Translations under genes and position numbers: made by a program
Notes under the pieces: model-generated
Seen by the model: the letters and a program-made list of their open reading frames with translations, nothing else
What the model was told of the DNA's origin: nothing
Databases searched by the model: none
Origin: Imhoffiella fuscus
GTDB taxonomy: Bacteria > Pseudomonadota > Gammaproteobacteria > Chromatiales > Chromatiaceae
Reading direction: 5' to 3'
Length of the DNA stretch: 64,000 nt
Assembly (NCBI RefSeq): GCF_042682685.1
Contig: NZ_JBHUHX010000051.1
Span: 62,001 to 126,000, forward strand
In this document: piece after piece, positions 53,911 to 62,849 of the stretch
How positions within the stretch are numbered: the stretch's first letter is position 1
Layout of the letters: each line of letters starts with the position of its first letter

Positions 53911-54057
53911 CCCCGCCCAGGGACCGAGCGATTTTCGCCGACGCTCGGCCGAGTGGCCGCCTTCACCTTGCGTGAGATCGCCCGAGCGTGCGCCCGCAAC
54001 CGAAACTCGCAAGGTCCCACTTACCGCAATCAGCCCGCACCAGGAACGCTCAAGCCA

Positions 54058-54690
54058 GTGGAATTCCGCATCCTCCCCGTCACGGCCTTTCAGCAGAACT
54101 GCACCCTCTTCTGGTGCAAACAAACGCGGCGCGCCGCCATCATCGACCCAGGTGGTGAGCCCGACCGCATCCTGGACGTTGTCCGCGCGCTGAATCTGGA
54201 GCCCGAGCAGATCCTGCTGACCCACGGGCATCTCGATCATGTCGGCGCCGCCGCCATCATCGCCCAACGAATCGGGCTCCCCATCATCGGCCCTCACGCC
54301 GAGGACGCCTTCCTGCTCAAGGCCATACCCGGCCAGTGCGAGATGTTCGGCTTTCCCCCAGCCGAGGCCTTCATGCCGAACCGCTGGCTGGAAGACGGCG
54401 AGACACTGGAGGTCGGAGAGCGCCGGCTCGACGTGATCCACTGCCCCGGGCATACGCCCGGCCATGTCGTCTTCGTCGACGCCGAGGCGCAACTCGCCCA
54501 GGTCGGCGACGTACTCTTTCGCGGCTCGATCGGACGCACGGATTTTCCGCGCGGAGACCATCGCCAGCTGCTCGACTCGATCCAGAGGCGCCTCTTCCCC
54601 CTGGGCGACGCGATGCGCTTCATTCCAGGACACGGCCCCATGTCCAGCTTCGGTGACGAACGTCAGACCAACCCCTACGTCAGGGGCTAG
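54058..54690 (+). CDS. Metallo-beta-lactamase-fold hydrolase (YcbL/glyoxalase II-like)
   Basis: The 210-residue protein is a metallo-beta-lactamase-fold hydrolase. 'THGHLDHVGAA' carries the H-x-H-x-D-H motif, 'CPGHTPGHVVF' and 'GDVLFRGSIGRTD' complete the binuclear metal site, and 'IPGHGP' follows. Length and motifs match YcbL, a glyoxalase II type hydrolase of thioesters such as S-lactoylglutathione. The start is GTG at 54058; the in-frame extension upstream is not conserved. The substrate is inferred from relatives. Confidence 0.87.
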   Translation: MEFRILPVTAFQQNCTLFWCKQTRRAAIIDPGGEPDRILDVVRALNLEPEQILLTHGHLDHVGAAAIIAQRIGLPIIGPHAEDAFLLKAIPGQCEMFGFPPAEAFMPNRWLEDGETLEVGERRLDVIHCPGHTPGHVVFVDAEAQLAQVGDVLFRGSIGRTDFPRGDHRQLLDSIQRRLFPLGDAMRFIPGHGPMSSFGDERQTNPYVRG

Positions 54691-54768
54691 AGAGACGAGA
54701 ACCAAAGCAAGGAACCAAGGTGCCGATGAACCCCGAATCACACGACATCGGCGGCCTCGCGCGAACCG

Positions 54769-54793
54769 AACCGAGCGGTTTTCAGGCTCGGTT
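54769..54793 (+). terminator. Hairpin between hydrolase and DUF349 genes
   Basis: AACCGAGC and GCTCGGTT (8-bp perfect stem, 9-base loop) lie about 80 bases after the hydrolase stop. TACAAT (54793-54798), a possible -10 for the next gene, overlaps its end, so the element may be terminator, promoter-adjacent site, or both. Confidence 0.45.
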
Positions 54794-54832
54794 ACAATGC
54801 CGCGCTGACACCAAATGATTGGCGGAGCTGAC

Positions 54833-57706
54833 ATGCTATTCCAGCGATTCCTCAAAAAACGCAAACAGGCCGCCGAGGCGACTCAGCAGGCCGTCGCGTC
54901 ACAGAATCAGCAGACACTGACCGAACAGGCACTGAGCCACGCCGATCCAGGCACCCGGAGCAAGGCGATCCGCCAGGTCGTCAGCCCATCCGCCCTCCGC
55001 CGGATCCTGGCCCAGGATGCCGATTCCGGGGTCCGCTCCGACGCACTCGACCGCCTGATGCAGATTCAGTGCGAGAAGACTCAGCCGCCCCCGCCATACG
55101 ATGAGCTGCTGGCCGCCTTCGCCGACATCCAGGACGACGCACTGATCGAGCGTGTCGCCCAGCACGGCGTCGCCCCGGAACTGCGCCGGAGCGCCATCGA
55201 ACGTATCGGCTCGCAGCCAGTCCTCGCGCACTGTGCGGTCCATGACCCCCTGGCGGCGAATCGCGCCCGCGCCATCGAGCGCCTGGAGGATCGCGCCGGC
55301 CTCGAACAGGTGGTGCACGACATCGGCAAGCGCGATAAGAACGTCCTGCGCGCCGCGCGCGAGAAGCTACGTCTGATCGCGGTCCGCGAGGAACATCCGA
55401 AACGCATTCGCACCCAGTGCGAGGACATCTGCTCCAAGATCGAACGCCTGGGACGGCTCGGCAACTGGACCCAGGACCGTGCCTTGCTCGACCATCTGGA
55501 GCGCCAATGGGGCACGGTCCAGGACGAAGCCGACCCCGAATGGCAGGCCCGCTTCCAGGCCGAGCGCGAGCGCTTCCTGAGCGCCTACGAGGAATACCGT
55601 CGCGAGAATGCCGCTCAGATCGCAACCCAGGAGGCGCAAGAGGCGGCGCGCACCGAACGCGAACGCCTGATCCAGGAACTCGCCGAGGCCGCCGCGCTGA
55701 CCGATGAGTCGGAACTCCAGGCAGCAGGCGAGCGCATCGCCGCCTCCTGGGACGCGCTCCCATCCGCGCACGACACGACGCAACGCGACTTGGACGCCCG
55801 CTATCGTGACGGCCTCCAGGCACTGGAGGCACGCCGCAAGGCGCTCTCCGATCGACGCCACGCCAACGAGCGTCTCGGCAAGCTCACCAACAAGATCGAA
55901 CGCCTACTCGGCGAGTCCAAGCCCCTGGACCATAAACAGGTCAAAACGCTGCTCGACCAAGGACGCACGCTGGCCGCCGAGGCGAGCGAGAACGCCCTGA
56001 CCGAATCCTTCACCGCCCACGCCGAGCGGCTGGATGCCCGCCTCAAACATCAGCGCAAGAGCGCCGAACAGCGTCTGAGACAGTTTGCCGAACGCCTCGA
56101 AGAGCTTGAGGGCCATTTGGACAACGGCGAACTCAAGAAGGCCGACCCCGTACACCAGAGCCTGCAGGCCGCACTCGAACTGATCCAGATGAGCGGATTA
56201 CAGCCCGCGACCGCCACCGAACTGGGACAGCGACTGCGCGCGCTCGCACCCAAACTGCGCGAGCTGCAGAACTGGCGCCGCTGGGGTGCGGACCAGCATC
56301 GCGAAGGGCTGTGCGCCGAGATGGAGTCCCTGATCGACAAGGATCTCCCGCTCGCCGCAGTAGCCGAACAGCTGCGCAGTCTGCAGACGGACTGGAAAGG
56401 GCTCGACAAGACCGGATCGCCGGCCAATCAGGGGCTGTGGGAGCGTTTCCACGCGGCCTCCGAGCAGGTCTATGCGCGCTGCCGCCCCTTCATGGAGGCG
56501 CAGGCGGCCGAACGCGAGGCCAATGCGATCGCACGCGAGCGCGTCTGCGCTCAACTCGAAGACTTCCTGTCCAAGGTCGACTGGGAGCGGGTCGACTGGA
56601 AGAAAATCCTGCGCGCCGAGCGCGAGACCCGCCAGGCCTGGGCCGCAATCGGCCCGACCGATCCGCGCCAGCGCAAAAAGCTCGAACGCCGCTTCCATCA
56701 ACGGCTCAAGACGCTCGACCAGCGCCTGGAACGCGAGCGACGTCAGAACCAGGCCCATAAACAGAACCTCGTCGAGCAGGTCCGGGCCTTGATCGAGCAC
56801 CCGGACCTGGATACGGCCATCGAGCAAACCAAGGCGCTGCAACGCGAATGGCACACCACGGTACCCGCGCGCCAGAAGGACGAGAACAAGCTGTGGCAAG
56901 AATTTCGTGCGGTCTGCGACGCCGTCTTCGAGCGCCGCGCCGCGATCCAGCAGGCGCACGCGAACGAGATGCGCGATCACCTGTCTGCCCGCGACGCACT
57001 CTGCGACGAGGCGCTGGCCTTCGCCGAAACCGAAACCGATCCGCAACGCCTGAGTGCCGCATTGCGCGACTTCGAGTCACGTTGGAGAGAACTGGAGTCG
57101 CGCCCCATACCGCGCCAGTCGGCCAGCCAGTCGAATCAGCGTTGGCGGGACGCGCGCGCTGCGTTCGAGAACCGCCGCCGCGCTGCTGAAGACAGACACA
57201 GCCAGGCCGCGCTGGAACTGCTGCAACGCCAGTCGGAACTCTGCAAGCGCCTGGAAGCGAGCCTATTGGCCAACGATGCCGACGGAATGGATCCGACAGC
57301 CGCCCAGCAGGCCTGGCAACAGCTCCCCAAGCAAACGGATGCCGATCTGCAACAGGCGCTGGAGACACGCTTCGCGTTCGCCCAGACCGCTGCGACCGAC
57401 CCCGAGCAACGCAAAGAACTCCGCAAGCGACGCGAGGCCAACGACCGGCGATTGAGTCAGCTCTGTCTACAGTTGGAAATCATCGCCGGCGTCGAGTCGC
57501 CACCGGAACAGGCGCAGCAGCGACTGGAATATCAGGTCGCGCGACTCTCCGAACGAATGATGGAGGGAGAGGAAGACCCATTAGAGGGCGCGACCCGATT
57601 GCTGCAGGATTGGTATATCTGCGGCCCAGCGGCGGACGACACGGCGCTCAGCCAACGTTTCGAGCGGGTCCGCCTCAAGCTGAGGTCCACTCAGGAACAA
57701 GGCTGA
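54833..57706 (+). CDS. Large DUF349 repeat protein
   Basis: The 957-residue protein is almost wholly helical and very rich in Arg, Glu, Gln and Ala, with several DUF349 units ('LQTDWKGLDKTGSPANQGLWERF', about 510-535, and 'ALQREWHTTVPARQKDENKLW', about 665-690). The family is found in proteobacteria and cyanobacteria; function is unknown. Early repeats (about 35-180) look like HEAT-type helices. No signal or membrane segment. ATG 54833 is preferred because GGAG lies five bases before it; ATG 54815 is an alternative. Confidence 0.85.
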   Translation: MLFQRFLKKRKQAAEATQQAVASQNQQTLTEQALSHADPGTRSKAIRQVVSPSALRRILAQDADSGVRSDALDRLMQIQCEKTQPPPPYDELLAAFADIQDDALIERVAQHGVAPELRRSAIERIGSQPVLAHCAVHDPLAANRARAIERLEDRAGLEQVVHDIGKRDKNVLRAAREKLRLIAVREEHPKRIRTQCEDICSKIERLGRLGNWTQDRALLDHLERQWGTVQDEADPEWQARFQAERERFLSAYEEYRRENAAQIATQEAQEAARTERERLIQELAEAAALTDESELQAAGERIAASWDALPSAHDTTQRDLDARYRDGLQALEARRKALSDRRHANERLGKLTNKIERLLGESKPLDHKQVKTLLDQGRTLAAEASENALTESFTAHAERLDARLKHQRKSAEQRLRQFAERLEELEGHLDNGELKKADPVHQSLQAALELIQMSGLQPATATELGQRLRALAPKLRELQNWRRWGADQHREGLCAEMESLIDKDLPLAAVAEQLRSLQTDWKGLDKTGSPANQGLWERFHAASEQVYARCRPFMEAQAAEREANAIARERVCAQLEDFLSKVDWERVDWKKILRAERETRQAWAAIGPTDPRQRKKLERRFHQRLKTLDQRLERERRQNQAHKQNLVEQVRALIEHPDLDTAIEQTKALQREWHTTVPARQKDENKLWQEFRAVCDAVFERRAAIQQAHANEMRDHLSARDALCDEALAFAETETDPQRLSAALRDFESRWRELESRPIPRQSASQSNQRWRDARAAFENRRRAAEDRHSQAALELLQRQSELCKRLEASLLANDADGMDPTAAQQAWQQLPKQTDADLQQALETRFAFAQTAATDPEQRKELRKRREANDRRLSQLCLQLEIIAGVESPPEQAQQRLEYQVARLSERMMEGEEDPLEGATRLLQDWYICGPAADDTALSQRFERVRLKLRSTQEQG

Positions 57707-57753
57707 GTCTCGAACGCTCCCGGATTCCGCTCCCGCTCCATCCTGGCTACGGT

Positions 57754-57784
57754 GTAGCCTGGGTGAAGCGCAGCGCAACCCAGG
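57754..57784 (+). repeat. GTAG-type REP element, copy C
   Basis: GTAGCCTGGGTGAAGCGCAG followed by CGCAACCCAGG has the same plan as copies A and B: a 5' GTAG head, a 7-bp stem CCTGGGT/ACCCAGG (57758-57764 with 57778-57784) and the loop core AGCGCAGCG. The stem sequence differs. It lies in the 125-base gap between convergent genes. Confidence 0.65.
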
Positions 57785-57831
57785 AGGTTCAACGCCAACG
57801 CGCCGATCCGACCCAATCTCGGCGCAAACAC

Positions 57832-58299
57832 TCATTCCTCGTGGATCTTGACGCACAGCAGATCGCAGGTGGCTCGACGCAGTACGCTTTCGGCCGTATC
57901 GCCGAAGAGCCCCAGCAGTCCATGACGTCCGCGACTGCCGACGATCACCAGGTCGACCTCCAGCTCCGCCGCAACCGTATCGATCGTACGACCGGTCGCA
58001 CCGACCCGGATCAGCCGATCGGCCTCGGGCACCCCGAGTTGCTCGCCCAGCAGTGCCATCTGGCCTTGGGAGAGCTTCATCAGTTCATCCTCCAGGTCCT
58101 TGGTGTCGGGCAAGGCGATCTCGCCCGAGTAACCGAGATACATGGACTCGACCGCCGGAGGGATGTACTCGACCACATGGAGCAGCGTCAGACGCGCATC
58201 CAGCAGACGACTCAACTGCTCCGCGCGAGCTATCACGACCTCGCTCTCCTGCTCGAAGTCCACCGCAACCAGAATATGCCGGTAGGCATTGATCTCCAT
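57832..58299 (-). CDS. Universal stress protein
   Basis: The 155-residue UspA-family protein begins 'RHILVAVDFEQESEVV' and has the ATP-binding 'VGSRGRHGLLGLFGDTAESVL' (G-x2-G-x9-G-S form, residues about 120-140). It is shorter and distinct from the TRAP-linked Usp. ATG 58299 follows GAGGTG. It lies downstream of the dienelactone hydrolase on the same strand with a hairpin between. Confidence 0.92.
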   Translation of the reverse strand: MEINAYRHILVAVDFEQESEVVIARAEQLSRLLDARLTLLHVVEYIPPAVESMYLGYSGEIALPDTKDLEDELMKLSQGQMALLGEQLGVPEADRLIRVGATGRTIDTVAAELEVDLVIVGSRGRHGLLGLFGDTAESVLRRATCDLLCVKIHEE

Positions 58300-58366
58300 C
58301 GCACACCTCGATGACTGTTCGGTCTGACCCGAAGTATATCGGAGGATCGGCGACCCCGAGCCGTCC

Positions 58367-58394
58367 GGCGGGGCTGGGCGGCGGCATCCCCGCC
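58367..58394 (-). terminator. GC hairpin after the dienelactone hydrolase gene
   Basis: GGCGGGG and CCCCGCC (7-bp stem, 14-base loop) lie 20 bases past the hydrolase stop in the direction of its transcription. No T-run. Confidence 0.4.
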
Positions 58395-58413
58395 CCGCCA
58401 TGAGCGATGCGCC

Positions 58414-59208
58414 CTATCGCCCGAACAGCTCGTCGAAGAAGGACTGCATCCGCGTCCAAGAGCGGCGGTCGGCCTGGGGATCGTAGCGGAGGTTCTCGAT
58501 GCCGTAGTCACCGGCATTCGGACTGGTAAAGCTGTGTTTCACGCCGCCATAGATGTCCATTTCCCAGTTGGCTTCGGCGGCCTCCAGCTTGTCCTGGAAG
58601 TTGGAGACGACCTCCGGCGACACGAAGCTGTCCGCATTGCCGTGCAGCACCAGGATCTTCGCGTCGATCCGCCCTTTGGACTCTTCGGGCGCGGCCGGCA
58701 GAGAACCGTGGAAGCTCACGACGCCCTTGAGCTCGGCGCCGCCATAGGCCATCTGCAACACGGTCCCGCCGCCGAAGCAATAGCCGATCGCGGCGACCTG
58801 ACCGGGCTCGACCAGATCGCTCGCCATCAACTGTTTCAAACCGAGACCGGCGCGCTCGCGCCACAGCTCCACGTCCGCCGTGACCTCCTGCATCCAGTCC
58901 CGGGCCTGATCCGGTTTGTCGGTCACACGGTCATCGCCATACATATCGGCCGCGAAGGCGACATAGCCAAGCTCCGCGAGCATCCGCGCCCGTTCCTTGG
59001 CATAGTCGTTCAGCCCCCACCATTCATGGATCAGCAGGACGCCCGGTCGCTTGCCGGTCGCGGCATCGTCCCAGAAGAGATAGCCGGTCAAATGGGTGCC
59101 GTGGTCCTCGTACTCGATGGGCTTGGATTGGACCTCGGCCTGAGCCTGGGCGGTGACGAAGAGGCTTGCTGCAAACAACGACGAGAGCACGGCGATGCGA
59201 TGAAGCAT
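58414..59208 (-). CDS. Exported dienelactone hydrolase family protein
   Basis: The 264-residue alpha/beta hydrolase has a cleavable signal peptide ending 'TAQAQA', then 'LLIHEWWGLNDYAKERARML', the nucleophile motif 'IGYCFGGGTVLQMAY' with Cys in the Ser/Cys position, 'LHGNADSFVSPEVV' (Asp) and 'GVKHSFTSPNAG' (His). This Cys-Asp-His triad is that of dienelactone hydrolases. Export to the periplasm suggests hydrolysis of an external ester or lactone; the substrate is unknown. ATG 59208 follows AGGAGAA. Confidence 0.9.
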   Translation of the reverse strand: MLHRIAVLSSLFAASLFVTAQAQAEVQSKPIEYEDHGTHLTGYLFWDDAATGKRPGVLLIHEWWGLNDYAKERARMLAELGYVAFAADMYGDDRVTDKPDQARDWMQEVTADVELWRERAGLGLKQLMASDLVEPGQVAAIGYCFGGGTVLQMAYGGAELKGVVSFHGSLPAAPEESKGRIDAKILVLHGNADSFVSPEVVSNFQDKLEAAEANWEMDIYGGVKHSFTSPNAGDYGIENLRYDPQADRRSWTRMQSFFDELFGR

Positions 59209-59348
59209 GGTCTTTCTCCTGAATGGCGTTGATAAACACGATTGGTCGGCGGGTATTCCGCCCCGAGACTTGATGCTGGCGCGCGCGACGGGCAAGCTTC
59301 CGCCCCTGATTCTGTCCATCCACCATCTAAGGGCGCCCCTTTTTCGAC

Positions 59349-59771
59349 ATGCTCCACATCACGCCGCACATTCAGATCGACGAATCCGAACTAAGCGAAC
59401 GCTTCACCCGCTCACCCGGACCTGGCGGCCAGAACGTCAACAAGGTCGAAACGGCCGTTCAACTACGATTCGATGCAGCGGGATCGAGGGCGCTGACGGA
59501 GGACGTGCGTCAGCGATTGCGTCGACTGGCCGGGCGTCGGATCGACAGCGCAGGCGTCATCACGATCGAGGCGCACCGCTTCCGCACCCGAGAGCGCAAT
59601 CGCGAGGATGCACGCGAGCGTTTGACACAGCTCATCCGCCAAGCCAGCCATCGGCCGAAAACGCGCATCGGCACCCGACCGACACGCGCCTCCAAGGAAC
59701 GACGCCTGGACAGCAAACGCCGCACCTCGGCAAAGAAGCGCGGCCGTCAATCTCGACCGAGCGAGGAGTGA
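59349..59771 (+). CDS. arfB: Alternative ribosome-rescue factor ArfB
   Basis: The 140-residue protein contains the peptidyl-tRNA hydrolase GGQ motif in 'RSPGPGGQNVNKVETAVQLR' (residues about 22-40) and a basic C-terminal tail rich in Lys and Arg that binds the empty mRNA channel. ArfB (YaeJ) frees ribosomes stalled on non-stop messages. It is divergent from the hydrolase gene and converges with a small gene 7 bases away. Confidence 0.95.
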   Translation: MLHITPHIQIDESELSERFTRSPGPGGQNVNKVETAVQLRFDAAGSRALTEDVRQRLRRLAGRRIDSAGVITIEAHRFRTRERNREDARERLTQLIRQASHRPKTRIGTRPTRASKERRLDSKRRTSAKKRGRQSRPSEE

Positions 59772-59778
59772 GCGACCA

Positions 59779-59961
59779 TCAGGCGTCGACCTCGACGGCG
59801 ATCCCCGAACCGTCTTTAGTCCTCACCAGAACAATCTTGCCGAGCGTAGGATGACGCGCAACGAAAACCGTGACGCCCGCAACGGTCTTCTCGCTGATGA
59901 GTTCGCTTTCTTCCTTCAGGTCATCGATCAGGGCTGGTTCAGCATCGATCAGGCGCGACAC
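59779..59961 (-). CDS. Small hypothetical protein (60 aa)
   Basis: The 60-residue product 'SRLIDAEPALIDDLKEESEL...' is probably a small beta/alpha protein ('GVTVFVARHPTLGKIVLVRT'). I do not recognise the family. The GTG start at 59961 has a strong GGAGG six bases earlier, which decides the start; the longer frame upstream runs into the HbpS-like gene. It lies 40 bases after that gene and is probably co-transcribed with it. Confidence 0.65.
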   Translation of the reverse strand: MSRLIDAEPALIDDLKEESELISEKTVAGVTVFVARHPTLGKIVLVRTKDGSGIAVEVDA

Positions 59962-60001
59962 GACACACCTCCGTTTTTCGAGTGGACTCTCACATCGACC
60001 G

Positions 60002-60493
60002 CTACATCGCCATATCCAGCTCGTCCTGTACCTTGGCCAGGCCAGCGAGGGCACAGGCCTCGTCGGTCTCGCCGTCGGGCGCGCCGCTGACCCCGATCCC
60101 CGCAACCAGCGAGGAGCCGCCCACGAGCACCGGCACACCGCCGGCAGACATCACCAATCCCTCGACCCGACCGACCGGACTGTCGGCCCTGGAACTCATG
60201 CCGGAGGTCGCCGCATTGAAGTTGACGGCCGTATAGGCCTTCATCTGGCTGATGCGCGCCGTGATGGGGGAGGCAATGGTGTCGCGCAGGCTCACCTGCA
60301 CGTTGCCCTCCCGATCGACCACCGTCACCCCGATCTGGATACCCTTCTCACGGCAGGCGGCAATCGCACCCTCGGCGATCTGCATCGCCGTGTCGAGCGA
60401 TAGCCGCTTGAGCGAAATCACCATCGGCTCCTCGGCCTGCGCGGCGCCGACCGCGCACAGAAGCCCCATCACACCAAGCAATCGTCTCACCAT
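60002..60493 (-). CDS. Exported GlcG/HbpS family protein
   Basis: The 163-residue protein has a signal peptide (cleavage after 'VGAAQA') and the GlcG/HbpS domain: 'LDTAMQIAEGAIAACREKGI', 'VTVVDREGNVQVSLRDT', 'SQMKAYTAVNF' and 'GGVPVLVGGSSLVAGIGVSGA'. Streptomyces HbpS binds heme extracellularly; GlcG-type members are of uncertain role. Here it is periplasmic. It lies 77 bases downstream of ispG on the same strand. Confidence 0.88.
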   Translation of the reverse strand: MVRRLLGVMGLLCAVGAAQAEEPMVISLKRLSLDTAMQIAEGAIAACREKGIQIGVTVVDREGNVQVSLRDTIASPITARISQMKAYTAVNFNAATSGMSSRADSPVGRVEGLVMSAGGVPVLVGGSSLVAGIGVSGAPDGETDEACALAGLAKVQDELDMAM

Positions 60494-60570
60494 CGGTCCT
60501 TCTCCATCGGTTGTGGGAATGCTGACGAGGATGAGCGTCGCGCTCGCCCGGAGCGATTCGAGCGGCGATC

Positions 60571-61812
60571 TCAGCCTCGGGACTGCGCGCCGTAGTGCGT
60601 TTCGATGTAATCGTCGACCATACGCTTGAACTGATCGGCGATCCCCTCGCCCTTGAGGGTCGCAACCTTCTCGCCATCGACGTAGACCGGGGCCGAGGGC
60701 CGCTCGCCGCTGCCCGGCAGACTGATGCCGATGTTGGCGTTCTTGCTCTCGCCCGGCCCGTTCACCACGCAGCCCATCACCGCGACCTGCATACGCTCGA
60801 CGCCCGGATAGCGGTTACGCCAGTCGGGCATCTGATCGCGCAGATAGGCCTGAATGTTCTGAGCCAGATGCTGGAAGGTATCGCTGGTCGTGCGGCCACA
60901 CCCCGGACAGGCCGTGACCATGGGGGCGAAGGAGCGAAATCCCATGGACTGCAGGATCTCCTGGGCGACCTGGACTTCTCGGGTCCGCGCCTCGCCGGGC
61001 GCCGGGGTCAGGGAGACGCGAATGGTGTCGCCGATGCCCTCTTGGAGCAGCACCGCAAGCGCAGCCGTCGAGGCCACGATGCCCTTGGAGCCCATGCCCG
61101 CCTCGGTCAGCCCTAAATGCAGCGCGAAATCGCCGCGATCGGCCAACATCCGATAGACCGAGATCAGTTCCTGCACGCCGCTCATCTTGCACGAGAGGAT
61201 GATGTGATCCCTCGGAAGCCCGATCTGCACGGCGCGCTCGGCGCTGGAGATGGCCGACTCGACCATCGCCTCGTGCATGATGCGCTCAGCCGATTTCGGC
61301 TGCGCCGCGCGGGCGTTCTCGTCCATCAGACGGACGACGACCTCCTGGTCGAGACTGCCGCCGTTGACACCGATGCGCACCGGACGGTCGTAGCGACAGG
61401 CCAGCTCGATCATGGTCGCGAACTGGCTGTCCTTCTTCTCGCCCTTACCGACGTTGCCCGGATTGATGCGGTATTTGGCGAGCGCCTCGGCGCACTCCGG
61501 ATAGTCCGCCAGCAGACGATGACCGTTGAAATGGAAATCGCCCACCAGCGGCACCTCGCAACCCTGGACGGCGAGCGCGTCGCGAATCACCGGAACCGCC
61601 TTGGCCGCCGATTCGTGATTCACCGTGATACGCACCAGCTCCGATCCCGCGCGCGCCAGCTCCGCGATCTGCCGGACCGTCGACTCGATGTCGCCGGTAT
61701 CCGTATTGGTCATGGACTGAACCACGATCGGCGCACCGCCCCCGATGGTGATCGGGCCGACGGCGACTGGAAGGGTTTTGCGTCTTTGGATGGGATCTAG
61801 AACTGGGCTCAT
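60571..61812 (-). CDS. ispG: 4-hydroxy-3-methylbut-2-enyl diphosphate synthase
   Basis: The 413-residue 4Fe-4S enzyme converts MEcPP to HMBPP in the MEP isoprenoid pathway. 'VVQSMTNTDTGDIEST' begins the TIM barrel, 'RINPGNVG' is conserved, and the cluster cysteines lie in 'CPGCGRTTSDTF' and 'VMGCVVNGPGES'. Length is slightly above the E. coli 372 because of an inserted stretch and tail. ATG 61812 starts 'MSPVLDPIQRRKTLPVAVG'. Confidence 0.97.
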   Translation of the reverse strand: MSPVLDPIQRRKTLPVAVGPITIGGGAPIVVQSMTNTDTGDIESTVRQIAELARAGSELVRITVNHESAAKAVPVIRDALAVQGCEVPLVGDFHFNGHRLLADYPECAEALAKYRINPGNVGKGEKKDSQFATMIELACRYDRPVRIGVNGGSLDQEVVVRLMDENARAAQPKSAERIMHEAMVESAISSAERAVQIGLPRDHIILSCKMSGVQELISVYRMLADRGDFALHLGLTEAGMGSKGIVASTAALAVLLQEGIGDTIRVSLTPAPGEARTREVQVAQEILQSMGFRSFAPMVTACPGCGRTTSDTFQHLAQNIQAYLRDQMPDWRNRYPGVERMQVAVMGCVVNGPGESKNANIGISLPGSGERPSAPVYVDGEKVATLKGEGIADQFKRMVDDYIETHYGAQSRG

Positions 61813-61951
61813 GGTGCCTTTTCCGCGATGGGATTCGCTGATATGTGAATGAGTGTAGTCTGACACTTGAACGTGACCCGGAAACAGACGAAGTTTGCCT
61901 GGTTTCAACGACCTGGCATCTTGGGCGGCTCCGAGTCGACTGGACCGCCGC

Positions 61952-62806
61952 TCAGGAAAGCGGCGAACGCAATCCGCTGAGGATCGCCAAATAGTCCGGA
62001 TCGGTCTGTGGAATGATCCCATGCCGAATCAGAAAATCGATGATCACGAGATTGCAGTTGAGCTTGAATTCGCCGGTATCGCGTACGAGATCCCGGATCT
62101 CCTCGACCGGCAGACGATAGAAGGCCTCGACTTCGCCATCGGTGCAACGTGGCTCGAAATCCTCGGGCAGCTCCAGGTCGTAGCAGTACATGACATCCGG
62201 CTTGAGTCCCCGCTCGGAGTCCCGACAGTAGGTCACGGCACCGACGGCCACGGCCCGATCAGCCAACTCCGGTGGCATCCCCGCCTCCTCGGCGCACTCC
62301 TTGCGCAGGTTCTCGGCCAGGGTCAGCTCGAACGGCAGTCCGCCGGCGACCAGATTGTCCAGATATCCAGGATAGAGCCGCCGATCCGCCGCGCGCCGGC
62401 CGACCCACATCTCGATCCCCGTGGGGGTGCGAACGAATCCGTTCAGATGCTGCCCGAAGGCCCGCATCCCGAAGAAGGGTGCGCAGGCCCGATCCACCAG
62501 ACAGATGGCCCGATCCCGATTGCCCGAGGTCACCGGATAGCGCTCGCCGTGGACATGCGAGAGCACGCCCTCCTCCACCAGTTGTCGCACCAGATCCGCC
62601 AGCAGCGCCGTGCGGCCATCGAAATCGCTCGGGGCCTGAATCCAATGCACCGCCGTATCGGAGACAGTGAAATGTTCGGGCCAGCGGCGTAGCCGATCGA
62701 CTGCCGTATGGCGCAGCATGCCGATGCGCTCGCCGTCGAGCAGAAAGGGAACGAAATCGCCCGGATTCCAGGCATTGCAGGCTTGAATCTTATCGAGAAA
62801 GCTCAT
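61952..62806 (-). CDS. DUF4743 Nudix hydrolase
   Basis: The 284-residue protein has an N-terminal DUF4743 domain (about 1-115, 'ACNAWNPGDFVPFLLDGERIG') and a C-terminal Nudix domain with the 'ENLRKECAEEAGMP' core, matching the usual REUXEEXG with Lys for the first Arg. Fungal and plant relatives hydrolyse oxo- and oxy-damaged forms of thiamine diphosphate. Whether this enzyme does so is inference. It is 140 bases upstream of ispG on the same strand and follows mazG by 43 bases. Confidence 0.88.
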   Translation of the reverse strand: MSFLDKIQACNAWNPGDFVPFLLDGERIGMLRHTAVDRLRRWPEHFTVSDTAVHWIQAPSDFDGRTALLADLVRQLVEEGVLSHVHGERYPVTSGNRDRAICLVDRACAPFFGMRAFGQHLNGFVRTPTGIEMWVGRRAADRRLYPGYLDNLVAGGLPFELTLAENLRKECAEEAGMPPELADRAVAVGAVTYCRDSERGLKPDVMYCYDLELPEDFEPRCTDGEVEAFYRLPVEEIRDLVRDTGEFKLNCNLVIIDFLIRHGIIPQTDPDYLAILSGLRSPLS

Positions 62807-62849
62807 CGAAACTCCGAATGAGACACCGCCGGGGCGGTCGGCCTCGGTA

